Positions 1-11,096 of a DNA stretch of 64,000 nt are shown here, piece after piece. Where the stretch lies: positions 41,175,665 to 41,239,664 of the forward strand of contig NC_065570.1 of assembly GCF_937616625.2 (NCBI RefSeq). Direction: 5' to 3'. Origin of the DNA: Mercurialis annua (lineage: Eukaryota > Streptophyta > Magnoliopsida > Malpighiales > Euphorbiaceae). The notes under the pieces were generated by a model, which saw nothing but the letters and a program-made list of their open reading frames with translations, searched no databases and was not told the origin of the DNA. Both the position numbers and the translations under genes were made by a program. Every line of letters begins with the position of its first letter. The first letter of the stretch is position 1.

Positions 1-107
1 TTATTTATGCTTACATGCAGAATCTGAATAAAAGTTGATTTCAAGTTTATATAAGGTTATAACAACTAGCATTTAAAAAAAATTATTATATAAATTCAGC
101 AAAAATA

Positions 108-130
108 ATATATATATATATATATATATA
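108..130. repeat. (TA)n microsatellite
   Basis: A short run of alternating T and A lies just left of the satellite-like array. No other feature is visible in bases 1-130. Confidence 0.8.
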
Positions 131-755
131 GTATGAATAAAAAAACTATATATATTTTAGTTAAGGTTGTAAAAAGCAGTAAGATAAATTTTATAAAAAA
201 ATAAATTAAAGTAGTTCAGTTGATATAGGTTCATATCAGGTTCACATCAGGTTGATTTTCGGTTTTATAGATTATCAAGTACATTTCACTTAAAAGAGAT
301 ATTCAATTTGTATTACATTAAATCTCAAAATTCTAATATTAGTATATTCAATTTGTATATTGTACTAACTCTCAAATTCTCTCTATATAAAATGTCATTT
401 AAGATTGTAAAGAGTTGTAAGACAAATTTGATTAAATATATAAAATAGTTCGGTTGATATAGGTTCACATCAAATTCACATCAGGTTGATTTTCAGTTTT
501 ATAGACTATCAGATACACTTCACTTAAAAGAGATATTCAATTTCTGTAAATAAAATGTCATTTAAGATTGTATAGAGCAACAAGACAATTTTGATTAAAA
601 ATTAACTTAAAGTAGTTCAGTTGATATAGGTTAACAGGTTCACATCAGGTTGATTTTCGGTTTTATAGATTGTCAGATACATTTCACTTAAAAGAAATAT
701 TCAATTTGTGTATATAAAATATCATTTAAGATTGTAAAGAGCATCAAAACAAATT

Positions 756-1041
756 GGGAAAAGGTGCAAAAATGACCCTAATGTATAGCCCATGTCTCAT
801 GTTGGCACCTCATATATTTCGGATCTTAAAAAGAACCCTAACGTCTTGAAAAAGTGTCAAAAATGACCCTTCCGTTAACATTTCCGTTTAAGGCCGTACA
901 CATTTATGTTTAACGTCGTCCATGTTTTGTGTTTTTTTGATACTTTTTCGCAACGTTAGGGTCATATTTGAGATCCGAAATACATGAAGTGCCAATAAGA
1001 TACATGAGGTATACATGAAGGTCATTTTTGCACCTTTTCCC
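756..1041. mobile_element. MITE 1 (Mutator-type, 9-bp target duplication)
   Basis: The 286-bp element has terminal inverted repeats starting GGGAAAAGGTGCAAAAATGA and ending with the complement. It is flanked by the perfect 9-bp direct repeat AAACAAATT (747-755 and 1042-1050). A 9-bp duplication with long inverted ends is typical of non-autonomous Mutator-like elements. The interior includes a second palindromic block (aaatgaccct...agggtca). It has no ORF of note and is inserted in a unit of the tandem array. Confidence 0.88.
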
Positions 1042-1066
1042 AAACAAATTTGATTAAAAATTAAAT

Positions 1067-1355
1067 GGGTTAATTGCAAATGCATACACGAACTTTACCC
1101 TAATTTGCAATTACAATATAAACTTTGAAACTTGGCAATGTCAGTAACCAACTTTCATTTTTTAGCAAATTGGTACACAGACCAATCACGCAACGACACA
1201 TGGCGGTATATTACAGTGTCCACGTTAGTGTTTTTCGTGTTTGGTGTATCGATTTGCCAAAAGTGTAAAGTTGGTTACTAACATTGTCAAGTTTCAAAGT
1301 TTATGTTGTAATTGCAAATTAGGATTAAGTTTGTGTATGAATTTGCAATTAACCC
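1067..1355. mobile_element. MITE 2 (Mutator-type, 9-bp target duplication)
   Basis: The 289-bp element has inverted ends of at least 45 bp starting GGGTTAATTGCAAATGCATA. The perfect 9-bp duplication AAATTAAAT lies at 1058-1066 and 1356-1364. The arms extend far inward (AACTTTGAAACTTGGCAATG against CATTGTCAAGTTTCAAAGTT), so most of the element could fold into one hairpin. It lies 25 bp from MITE 1 in the same satellite unit. Confidence 0.88.
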
Positions 1356-1895
1356 AAATTAAATTGAGGTAGTTTAGTTGATATAGGTTCATATCATGTT
1401 CACATCAGGTTAATATTTAGTTTTATAGAATGTCAAATCCATTTCACTTAAAAGAGATTCAATTTGTATATAATTTACATTAAATCTAAAAAAATTATCT
1501 ATATAAAATGCTAGTTAAGATTGTAAAGAGCAGTAAAAGAAATTTTATTAAAAATTGAATTAAGATAGTTCAGTTGATATAAATTCACATGAGGTTGATT
1601 TTTTTTATTGACTGACAAATACATTACACTTAAAAGAGATATTCAATATTACAGGTAAATTTCAAAAATTTCTTTATATAAAATGTCATTTAAGATTGTA
1701 AAAATCAGTAAGACAAATTTTATTTAAAATTGAATTAAGATAGTTCAGTTGATATTAGTTCACATCCGGTTCATATCAAGTTGATTTTCGGTTTTATAAA
1801 CTGTCAAATATATTTCACTTAAAATAGATATTTAATTTGTGATTACAAAATTTCAAAATTCTTTCTATATAATTGTCATTTAAGATTGAAAGTTG

Positions 1896-4257
1896 ACAAT
1901 GAATTGATTTATAGTTACTTAACCACATGATAAACTAATAAAAAAATTCAATACAAATTAAAGGCAGTTTTAGAATTAGTTTACAATATTTTTATTTAAA
2001 GTATAATAAAATAAAATTAAAATAATAAAAACATACTACAAAAAAATATTAATTAGTCAAAAACGTTAAATAAATTAGAGTCAATATTAAATTTAGTTAA
2101 AGTTGATATGCAATAAGAAACTCCAACCAAATACAACAACAAAATGAATTATTGTCAACTTATGATTAACAAAAAGCAAACATTTTATACATATTTGATA
2201 AATAAAGAAGGAGAAAAACTTAAAACTCCATTTTTAATTAGTTTTTTAAATATTTTGTTGTTGCTGCTCTAAAGATTTAGTTACACATACCAAAACTTAA
2301 TTTCTAACTCCTATTGATATCAAAAATGAAACAAAAAATAAAAATAGAAGATAGTCTTTTACTGTAAGAGCTCTTTTATTTATTTATTTTATATACAAAC
2401 AAAAAAGTTAAAATGATTTATCTAAAAAAGTTGTATCAATTGTAGTTGCAATGTTAAGTTAAGAACATAATAGCCTACAAATTTTGTATATATTACAACA
2501 CCAATTTAGAAACATGTTTCAATTAAATGAGTATAAATTAGCAAACTATTTTACACAATAAAAAAATATATTTCTTCCATCAGACCTACTTAATAAGAGA
2601 ACCATAAAAACCTGCAAAAAGAACATTTTTCATTTTTCAGAATATCAACATCATTTCAGACTTTCACATTGCCAACTTACCATTGAAATTTGACATTCAT
2701 AGCACTTTTATTATTCAATCATATTCATGTAATAATGCAAATAAATTTTAAACAAACATATCACTTAGGCATTCTATCGAAAAACTAATGTGCAGTAATT
2801 TATAGACAACCTTATTATAAGTATAAAAGTGGACAAATCATAAAGGAAATAAGAAAAAAAAGTGTCAATAAAAGGTAGAACAAATCAAACAATTTCACTA
2901 CAAGTGAAACCATTTCTGATGCTTTTCATCGGCGGTAGAAGAAATTGCAGTAGTAGATACCACCACTATTTAAAATAATCAATGATCACGAAACAGACAC
3001 CTTTAAAAATATTTACTAAAAATGGTGACCATATGATGCAGCGATGCTCAGAGCCGTAACAAAAACCCTCATTAACCCGACCATCTTTGTTGAGCCATTG
3101 ATTCAACCATCGTCGTTAATTCGACAACCGCCCTTGCGCTGTTGATTTAACTATCTCTCCTGCGCCGTGAATTCAACCATCTCAGTTGCGGCGTTAATCT
3201 GACCACCACCGCTGGCGGTCCGACTACTGAATGGCCAGTTAAGAGCCAACCACCAACAAACCACTTTAACCTTTGCTTTAATTTAGAGAGTAATAGAAGT
3301 AATGGAGAAGCAGTTATGAAAAATAAAAAACGAAGAAGAAGAAGGAAGTAAATGAAATAGTAGGGTGTAATGATAACAGAGTAAAAATGTATATCATAAG
3401 GATAAAATGGAAAACTCAAAAATTAAAAGGTATGCGTGGAAAAATATTTTGAAAAATGAGAGATTTTTGCAAAAAATGAAAAACTGGGATTATAAATATA
3501 AAGATTTGAATTTTTGGGTGATTTGGTGTAATTTTCTCTTTTCTTTTCAGCCTCCAACATTTGTCTTCCTTAATCTATGCTCTTCTTTTATCTTTCCATA
3601 TTTAGTAAACACAATCAAATTACTGATAGAAGAACACCTGACTTTATTAAATAAAAATAGTAATTATAGAATATAAAAGAATACGAGCATCAACCAGTAA
3701 ATAATGTTATATTTTCAGTTATATTTTGAATTTTTGGTTAAAATTGGGATTGCTTGGAGTTTTGATTTGATGAAAGACATAGCTTTTATTTTATCTTCTT
3801 ACCCGTTCTTAGATTTTGATGTCAAAATTAGTAGTATAATAAAAAATAGGGATGTATTTTCAATTTTTTAAAAATGAAAGTTAAATACGTAAATTTTAAT
3901 ATGGGTATTTTGAGAACCGGCCGGTTTTAAAATTCTAACCGGTTCTTATGGTTTTCTGGTTCCTTGCGGGTTTTTTTGGTTCAAAGCGGTTGAACCGATA
4001 ATCCAGGTTTGAGGTGGAATTGGACCGGACTAGTCTCTGATTCACGGTTGAATCGGTCAGACCAGCCGGTCCGGTCCGATATTTAAAACATTGATATAAA
4101 GCACAATTTTGACCGTTCGATGTTTTTTAATGTAGTGTAAGTTATTCAATGGTGAAACGGAAGAAATAAGAACTTGAGGGAGCCAGTCTCATAATTTACC
4201 TTTAAAAATGTTTCAATTCTAAACATAAAAACAAAAAATAGTACTATTTATTATTTA
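1896..4257. other. AT-rich intergenic DNA
   Basis: No gene is visible. Around 2896 a CACTACAAG motif resembles the terminus of a CACTA transposon, but I found no partner end. From about 3040 to 3220 there is a degenerate series of short 'tcaaccatc.tcgttaat' units. Short ORFs at 3147-3419 and 3407-3676 have AT-driven composition and no recognisable domain. Confidence 0.5.
3912..4090. repeat. CCGGTT/AACCGG-rich dispersed repeat
   Basis: The segment is dense in CCGGTT, GGTTGAACCG and GGACCGG motifs. A related block on the same theme occurs at 44750-44935. Such blocks recur in plant genomes as degenerate non-autonomous transposons, but I see no clean termini or target duplication, so the class is uncertain. 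Confidence 0.4.
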
Positions 4258-4708
4258 GGCAAAAGGGCTCAAAAACTACCCACCTTTCATTTTTTTTTCA
4301 ATAGCACCCTGACCTTGTAATTTTTTCAATAGCACCCTATTTCGTATTTTTGGATTTCAATAGCACCCCGACCTTGTAATTTTGTCAATAGCACCCTATT
4401 TCGTATTTTTCGATTTCAATAGCACCCTAAATCATCAAATTAAACTCATTTATCGAGGACTTATTTGAATTTTTTTTAAGTTAAAAGGACTTGTTTAAAT
4501 GTGTTCAAGTAGAAAAAAGTATAATTTCACCTTTAAATTTAGTTCTTTTGAAAATTTTCATCCTTATAGTAATCAAATCATCTAATTTTCTCAATTAGGG
4601 TGCTATTGAAATTGAAAAATACGAAATAGGGTGCTATTGACAAAATTACAAGGTGAGGGTGTTATTGAAAAAAAATTGAAAGCTCGGTAGTTTTTGAGCC
4701 CTTTTGCC
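4258..4708. mobile_element. MITE 3 (Mutator-type, with internal tandem repeats)
   Basis: The 451-bp element has inverted ends starting GGCAAAAGGGCTCAAAAACT. The perfect 9-bp duplication TATTATTTA lies at 4249-4257 and 4709-4717. Subterminal 'caatagcacccta / ttcgtattttt' units repeat in tandem on the left arm and occur once inverted on the right arm. No coding capacity. Confidence 0.88.
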
Positions 4709-4717
4709 TATTATTTA

Positions 4718-6185
4718 TTTGGGAAAAGAGAGCAAATAACAGTAAATGAAGGTAATCGTTCTATTTAAAAATTATAAAAAACAAATTAGTTGAAAATAAT
4801 CCAATTTCCAAATTTGCCATATGAATGTTGAGAAAAAAATTCAACCGTCTAAAAAGAATTTCCCAAACAAAAATTGAAATTTTCCAACTCCTTTCAACTT
4901 TCACCAATCCTCGTATTGGCTTGAGTTATTTTTGCCACCATGTTATTTTAAGCGAGAAAAAGAAATCAAAGTTTGAACTTTCAGATAGCGGCCATCATTT
5001 TCAACCATACAAGCAAATGAATTTGTCAGTTGATAACAGGTCAAACCAATCTCAATAAGGTTATCTACAGCTACTGCATAATCACCAATGTTGCTATTAA
5101 CAAGGAACAGAGTTCGAGTTTTGAGTTCTGATTTCCGAGTTCCGAGTTCCGCTCATGCTTGTTGAATAATTACAACTTCTTTATACTATTTTTCTAAAGT
5201 CTCTTAATTATCAAAATAAGTTAATTTCCCTCTCTACCACTCTCCAAAAGACAGCATCACAGGTCTCCAGAATCTAATTCCGCCTTCACAACTTGCAAAG
5301 ATTAATGCCGAAACTTCTCCATTTGATGACTGTAACTCAGATATTTGAATTTGTTCCTGCACGCCAATAATAACTCGATTTAGAAGGGGGTAAAATCAAC
5401 TGATACAAGACCTTAATTGCCCGAAAGCGTCAACATCCATTCTGAAAGACCTTTACAGCACATTCAAACAATCTATTTAGCTTGTGATAGCAGATTATTA
5501 TATTCAGTAATAACACTCTGCTGCCGACCATGCAGCTAGATATTATGGTTAGGATAGCTTCTTGAATCCTACGATTAAGCATTTCATCTTCCGTTTCCGG
5601 GAACATTTAGGAAACTCCTAAACTCTATATGTATAGCCTATTCTCTTAAAAATGTCGTTTTGCCGCTACTTTTTCGGCATTTCTCAACTCATTGTTTCCG
5701 TACCACATAGGTAATGATAACCCATTCATAATTTGAATGGCACTGGCATTGGTTCACCTCAAACCCTGCAATTTGCCAGTTAGATTTGCATGATAAGTTG
5801 ATATTCATTCTGATAAACCCACTCCCAAATTTCCATGATTCCTGCCATTGAAAATCTAAAAGAACTTCTAAAATCACACTACTCACATCTCTGCACTGGC
5901 AAGCAATTTCCCAACAAATCAACACTTTGAGTTAGACAATTAAAGTTGAGATTTAATATTTGAACCCCACTTTTCTCAAAGACAAAAATAACACATCAAA
6001 TTCCACTCCTAGCTATGGCTGAAGTTTCCCATAATGGTAAAGCAGAGCATAGACAAAATATTAAGAAAAGGATGATTCTTACTAATTAAATATAACATCT
6101 CAAGCTAATTTGACAGCTATCTAATCTATTCAAATTGCTGAAAAGGTTAAAGATATAAAGCTGATAGCACTAGAAGGAGTAGCAT
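4718..6185. other. AT-rich sequence with one exon-like stretch
   Basis: This is mostly unremarkable intergenic or intronic DNA downstream (in transcription sense) of the minus-strand F-box gene. Apart from the exon-like stretch at 5234-5356, I see no supported gene. The short ORFs at 4825-5058 and 5689-5925 show no domain. Confidence 0.4.
5234..5356 (-). CDS. Possible terminal exon of an unrecognised gene
   Basis: On the minus strand a GCAG acceptor (5357-5360) is followed by 40 sense codons and a TAG (5234-5236). The peptide begins EQIQISELQSSNGEVSALIF and ends in a GGIRFWRP-type stretch, which reads like real protein (vaguely beta-propeller-like) rather than random AT-rich translation. It shares its strand with the exon-like block at 7563-7679, but the phases do not join directly, so at least one more exon would be needed. 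It may also be a pseudogene or chance. Function unknown. Confidence 0.25.
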   Translation of the reverse strand, partial: EQIQISELQSSNGEVSALIFASCEGGIRFWRPVMLSFGEW

Positions 6186-6309
6186 TAGGGGTGTTCAAAT
6201 ATGAGTTATATTCGGGTTATGAAATTTAGAATTTTTTTGGATATTGGCCCACTAAATAATGGGCTCTTAAAATTTTATAACCCACGTAAACCAAATTTGA
6301 ACACCCCTA
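6186..6309. mobile_element. hAT-type MITE
   Basis: The 124-bp element has TAGGGGTGTTCAAAT inverted termini and a perfect 8-bp duplication AGTAGCAT (6178-6185 and 6310-6317). The TAGGGGTG-type terminus and the 8-bp duplication are diagnostic of hAT elements. It is far too short for a transposase, so it is non-autonomous. Confidence 0.9.
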
Positions 6310-6317
6310 AGTAGCAT

Positions 6318-8364
6318 CTCGATTAAATTTTTACGTCTACTCACTATGAAATTGCTTAGGAAGAATATTTTAACCCTACAAAATGACCAGCATAGAGTAT
6401 ATGGATTAGATGTTTAAATAAACCCACCTAACAGTTTTCAGAATTTTAATTGCGATTTCATTGAAAGATAAGAAACATGCACAGTTTGGATGACACTGCA
6501 CAGGTGCACAAGCCAAAGAAGATGCGAAACAAAAAATTAGAAATAAAAAAGCATGTCAAGGAGAGCTATCGCACAATAAAAAGTATGATATTTGTTTTCT
6601 CTATGAAAAATGGTAGGAAAAAAATATTAAAATAGCAAAGATTATAGTAACTATGGAAATATCTACTACAAAATGACAACCCAATCTAAGGTTAAGGCCA
6701 CAAAGATGATATGGCTACCTCTACTCTCAATTTAATCACATTTCCTAAGGAAAAATGCATTTGTAAAAGCCATTTGTATGTCTGCCACATAATAATTGAT
6801 ATGTTAATTTTTTTAGCCAACTTTATTGTCACAACATGCACAGTAGCACAGAACCAAAACCCTATGTTATAAATGCAGCATAGGTATTTGAGATAAGTTC
6901 ATTCAAGAATATAAGAGCCTAAAGTAATCAATTTTAATTCAAGATTTGAGCTCGTGTTCTGGCTTAATACTAGACTACTAGTCAATGATCTTTCAGGCAA
7001 GGGACATGCTCTGAAGCTATAGGGTCAAGCACAGCAATAAGAGTCACAATAAGCCATTTAGCTCTTTTGCGTATTACCATAGGAAGCCTATTTCAATTTT
7101 ACCCTACTTGTAGAACATGTGTATTATTTTTGATGTGATTACCAAAATAAGTTAAAGGGAGCAAGCTGTCTCTAGATGTCACTGCACCTAAAAAGGCATA
7201 AAAAGCTTTTATGTTGAGCTGCATCGTGAACTAATCACCATGCAAAAATAAAAATGGTCTTCAACAAGCTCTAGCAAAGGTGGATTTCTATTTCGTAAAC
7301 ACCTACAGAACGTTCCTAATATGATCCACAAGCAATCTGAAACAGCAAGTCAGCAAGGATCATTGACAACCCTTGCTGGGTCAGTGTTTCAACACTTATA
7401 ACAATGAGACCCGCAAGCTCTTTTATGCAGTTGAAATATTCAAAAAATAAATAAAAGACTCATTCAAACCAATTAAAAGAGAATAGACTGGGAGTTATCA
7501 AGTAACACAGCTTAAAAGCCTTCCCTAGCCAATTACTAATTATTTTTAAAAAAGAGTCTTACAGTTCATCTTTTGCGAGCCGATTACCCTCTTCCCCATT
7601 TAATCCAAGTGAACGAACGAGTAATTCAATAAATGAGAGGCCAGTTCCAGATGACTGTTGTGGTTCAGAATTCGCAGACCTGAATCAGTAGATGTTAGAT
7701 TATGACTTGGAAGCTTCATAAAGAGGAAAAATTAACTAAGAATGTCCATATACATTTGAAACATTGATCAGAGGACATGTCCCGAAATTTATTGATAAAA
7801 TCTCAAAGGAAATATGAAAATGGTGCAGTAGCCCGCTAAAAATGGGGAAAAGAAATTCATATAGCTGACCCCAACTAGTTTGCAGTTGAATCTTACTTCA
7901 ACTCATAGTAGTAATATAGTGTACAGATTGAAGCTAAGTTGAGTTTATTATAGTTTAAGGGCACAAAAACATAATTCAAGACACCTCAAAATCCGAGGAA
8001 AATAATAATAAAAAGGGACTATTAAAGTTGATAAAACTTGAAAACAATTTTTTATTAAATTTTCTTCAACCTAAATAATATATTAACTTCAAAAAAGAAT
8101 TTCAAATCTTTAATTAGCATTTGCTCTATAATGAAAATATCAAATTAATGGAAAGAATAATGGTAACATTTATAGCCACAACTTAAACAAAACAATAGTA
8201 AGACAAAAAGAAAACTGCAACTTTAAAATAAAAAAGAAATTTTAAATACATTGCCATGTTCAGCAAATACCATCAAAGGTCGGAGTTTGAAATATAAAAA
8301 GTATGACTTCTAACAAAAATTATGTGTATGCTATTCCATCAAAATATCTGACTGCTTAAGAAAT
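6318..8364. other. AT-rich region 3' of the F-box gene
   Basis: Apart from the exon-like stretch at 7563-7679 nothing coding is supported. The composition looks like intron, 3' UTR or spacer of a minus-strand gene. No transposon termini were recognised. Confidence 0.35.
7563..7679 (-). CDS. Possible internal exon of an unrecognised gene
   Basis: On the minus strand a 117-bp open block lies between an acceptor-like ...TGATTCAG and a donor-like GTAAGA. It encodes about 39 residues, including SSGTGLSFIELLVRSLGLNG, without stops and with balanced amino-acid use. It lies about 700 bp downstream of the F-box stop on the same strand, so it could be a 3'-UTR exon of that gene or part of a separate gene. 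I do not recognise the protein. Confidence 0.3.
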
Positions 8365-9723
8365 TCAATGAAACCAATTCCACAGCAAGTTTAGCTTATG
8401 AAATACATCAAATATTATGAAAGTGTGTGTAATTCTATCTTGCCTCTCAGTAGCATTGGTCTCCACGGGGTCTTCATAAGAAACTGCACCACTATCTTTC
8501 TCAAGCAAATGTAGACTCTCCGTATAAGCACCTGCATAAAAAGCATCAGAAAAACCATACAGTCCAAGGCCATTAACCCGTTTACTCTTATCATCATAAG
8601 AAACCAACTCCCCTTCCTCCTCAGTCTTATAAGTATTCTTTGCCAACAAAAATTCTCCATTTTCCCTCAATCCCAAAACCAATTCAAAACCTTTTTCTGC
8701 TTCAACTTTATACATCTTACTCCAAGAATCCTTCACGCCATACTCTTTTTGAACCCATATTTCACAATTCTCAACAGTCCCATCTTTTCTTTCTCCAGCA
8801 TAAGCATACTTAAGTACAGAAAGTGAACCCTTTATAACCGAAACAAACATAGTTAACGGATTCACTTTTGCCAAGTCATCTGGCAACTCCATTGTACTGA
8901 AACTCTCATCACTCACATTAAACAACAGAATCAAATTCCCAATAATAACCCTCCTCCCATCTTCAACCTCTTCAACAGTTTTATCATATGAAAGCCAATG
9001 AATGAACCCATTCAAGAAACACTGAGACCAAACACGCTCAACACAGCAAGATTTCACATTCTTAGCACCAACTTTTCTCCAAACACGTTCTTTCACTGCG
9101 AAAACTTCAACAATTGGTGGGATTTCATCTCCATCATCACATTGTACGTAAACCATTCTCACAACCTTAAAATCATTACTTTTCGAATCAAACCCGAAAC
9201 CCAGAACAAACATGTAAGGACCCACTTGGCTAAAAGTGACATTTGGCTTTGGCAACTCAAGATAACGCTTAACCAAAGGGTTCCAGATACGAACCTTGTA
9301 AGTGTAGCCAAAAATATCGTCAGAGAGACAGAGTAAGCCATGGACAGAACCCACAATGCGGTGATACAATTTTTTACTGGGGTGAAATGGGGAAGGGAGA
9401 GTTTGGTATTTTTGGAAAGACGGAGTGTGACGTTGAAGAGAAAAATGTTCAGTTTTGGGGGATTCAGTGTAGTGTCTGATGAAGAGAGGCGGGTTAGGGT
9501 TTGAAAGGGTGAAATAGAGGCGTGTGGAGATGAAGTTGGGACTGGTGATTAGAGAACACCAGTTCTTGCAGACGCACATGCATTGTACGATGGAGGGAAT
9601 GGGTAGTCGAATTAGGATTTGGATGGTTATTTCTTGTGGAAGTTGAGCTGACATTATTGCTGCAATGGAGAGGGTTTTGGTTGCAGAAATGGAGGGTTTT
9701 AGTTGCTGGTGGGTAGCAGACAA
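8365..9723 (-). CDS. F-box / F-box-associated (FBA) domain protein
   Basis: This intact, intronless 452-codon ORF likely encodes the substrate-recruiting subunit of an SCF (SKP1-cullin-F-box) ubiquitin ligase. The F-box spans about residues 28-68 (LPQEITIQILIRLPIPSIVQ, then CVCKNW and the ISTRLYF tail). The FBA-type beta region follows, with SVHGLLCL (126-133), IWNPLVKRYLELP (146-158) and LGFGFDSKSNDFKVVR (174-189). Near the C-end is EIWVQKEYGVKDSWSKMY (321-338), as in the CPR30-like family, where length is usually 350-420 aa. The first ATG gives a 23-residue leader before a second Met (9652-9654) that begins right before the F-box; many relatives start there, so the shorter form is equally plausible. 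The last 40 residues after YTESLHLLEKD are unusual and may be read-through of an intron or 3' end. The substrate is unknown. A probable transposon lies 54 bp upstream. Confidence 0.9.
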   Translation of the reverse strand: MSATHQQLKPSISATKTLSIAAIMSAQLPQEITIQILIRLPIPSIVQCMCVCKNWCSLITSPNFISTRLYFTLSNPNPPLFIRHYTESPKTEHFSLQRHTPSFQKYQTLPSPFHPSKKLYHRIVGSVHGLLCLSDDIFGYTYKVRIWNPLVKRYLELPKPNVTFSQVGPYMFVLGFGFDSKSNDFKVVRMVYVQCDDGDEIPPIVEVFAVKERVWRKVGAKNVKSCCVERVWSQCFLNGFIHWLSYDKTVEEVEDGRRVIIGNLILLFNVSDESFSTMELPDDLAKVNPLTMFVSVIKGSLSVLKYAYAGERKDGTVENCEIWVQKEYGVKDSWSKMYKVEAEKGFELVLGLRENGEFLLAKNTYKTEEEGELVSYDDKSKRVNGLGLYGFSDAFYAGAYTESLHLLEKDSGAVSYEDPVETNATERQDRITHTFIIFDVFHKLNLLWNWFH

Positions 9724-9946
9724 ATGCTAGGGTTAGTAGAAGTTTGAAATTGTTTTCGGGCAGAGATTAGAAATATAACAAAGGATCATCTTACCCCCCC
9801 GATGCTCGCACGGGATATAAAAAAACGTCGACGTTAGCAAAAAGGTATAAAAACACTCACAAGCATGGCAAACCATTTTAAAAAGGCCCTTAGAGAGTGT
9901 ATTTCATAATTTACTTTAATTATTTCTGATTAAACCAAATTAAGTT

Positions 9947-10293
9947 GGCCAAATGTCGTAAAAATGCCTAACCTTTCATAAAAGTTTCACAAAAGTCATG
10001 ACCTTTCAATTTTGTCGATTTTGGGCAAAAAACAGATTATTTGGTTTCAATTGTGACCAACTCTCAATTTGTTTTCAATTTGCCTATGTGACGCCTACGT
10101 GGCATGCACATATTGAAAAGTCGGGACTTTTGTGAAACCAAATAATACATTTTTGGCCAAAACCGACAAAATTGAAAGGTCGGGACTTTTGTGAAACCAA
10201 ATAATCAGGTTTTGGCCAAAATCGACAAAATTGAAAGGTCGGGACGTTTGTGAAATTTTTATGAAAGGTTTGGCCTTTTTACGATGTTTGGCC
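9947..10293. mobile_element. MITE 4 (Mutator-type), nested
   Basis: The 347-bp element has inverted ends starting GGCCAAATGTCGTAAAAATG. A perfect 9-bp duplication AATTAAGTT lies at 9938-9946 and 10294-10302. The right half contains about 2.5 tandem copies of a 'gaaaggtcgggacttttgtgaaa' (split here) unit of roughly 62 bp, and the left arm holds the inverted counterpart. Confidence 0.88.
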
Positions 10294-10474
10294 AATTAAG
10301 TTAGAGACTTTAACATACTTTTTCAAATAATTAAACCAAATTAAATTAAAAAAAAATTAGACTTTTTTCAATTATTCATTATTTAATTATTTAATTATAA
10401 TTTAACTCTAACTAACTTCAACAAAAACACTAGTTAAATCTGATTAATACTAATTAATAAACTACTGAAATAGT

Positions 10475-10635
10475 CAACCATCCGGTAAAATCCACCGCCA
10501 GCAAAATCAACCACCGATAGAATCTACCGCCGAAAAACTCAACCACCGGTAAAATCTACAACCAAAAAATTCAAGCACCGGAAAAATTCACTGTCGAAAA
10601 ATTGAAACACCGACAGAATCCACCGTCAAGAAAAT
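10475..10635. repeat. Degenerate minisatellite, 'accgccgaaaaactcaacc' theme
   Basis: Four to five imperfect units alternate 'aatccaccgcc.g.aaaa' and 'tcaaccaccggtaa' over about 160 bp. A GC-rich 'ggtggtggcgatagtcgg' stretch follows at 10675-10730. The function is unknown. It may be an internal repeat of the surrounding MULE-like element. Confidence 0.6.
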
Positions 10636-11096
10636 AGACAATTTATTCGTCATCTAGGTTCACACCCAGACGCGGGAGGTGGTGGCGATAGTCGGAAGAA
10701 GAAGGCTGCCAGTTAGCGGTGGCGACAGTCGCTAGTTGGTGGAACGGAGGAGGTTGCAAAGGAAGAAGATGTTTAATGTAAAAAAAATGCAGTAAAGTTT
10801 TTGATGTTTTTAAAATAATTGATACGATATTTAAACTTTTAACATTATAGGAAAATAATTGGAATTTATAATTTTTTCAGTGTCGATTTGAAGAATAAAA
10901 TAAATTTAAAGGGTCTTTTTAATTTTTTTATACTAATTGGAGAATGTGTTCTCTCTCGGGGAATGCTTCGGAAGGGGGTATTTGAAACGGTTTGACATAC
11001 ATGTGGATTTTTTTGTACCTTTTTTATAAATTTGACATTTTTGGTCCTTGGTGCTAATATCAGAGGGTAAAATGATTCTTTGTTCACTAGAGATAT

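Larger units (their letters stand above)
130..1895. repeat. Satellite-like tandem array of 165-235 bp units
   Basis: Units begin with variants of GTAGTTCAGTTGATATAGG at about 211, 445, 612, 1370, 1565 and 1741. Each continues through a doubled 'ttcacatcaggt' block, 'gattttcggttttatag', 'acatttcacttaaaagagatattcaatttg' (split here for length) and an end near 'atgtcatttaagattgtaaa'. Spacing is about 234, 167, 165 (after removing the two MITEs), 195 and 176 bp. A partial unit precedes the first. Units vary by internal deletions. There is no coding potential. It could be a local tandem duplication or the edge of a satellite block. Confidence 0.8.
9777..11087. mobile_element. Probable Mutator-like element next to the F-box promoter
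   Basis: The ends at 9777-9896 and about 10960-11087 are degenerate inverted repeats: aacaaaggatcatcttaccc and, inverted, gaacaaagaatcattttacc, continuing through ggtataaaaa and catggcaaacc. Imperfect 9-bp flanks TAGAAATAT (9768-9776) and TAGAGATAT (11088-11096) could be an aged duplication. No transposase ORF is present. A younger MITE (9947-10293) and a minisatellite lie inside. Confidence 0.45.

Noticed and set aside
2896..2930. CACTACAAG terminus of a CACTA transposon
   Set aside because: Only one end seen. No inverted partner or 3-bp duplication was found.
7563..7679. Assignment of the exon-like peptide to a nucleoporin
   Set aside because: A short resemblance came to mind, but exon order and the second peptide do not fit, so no name is given.
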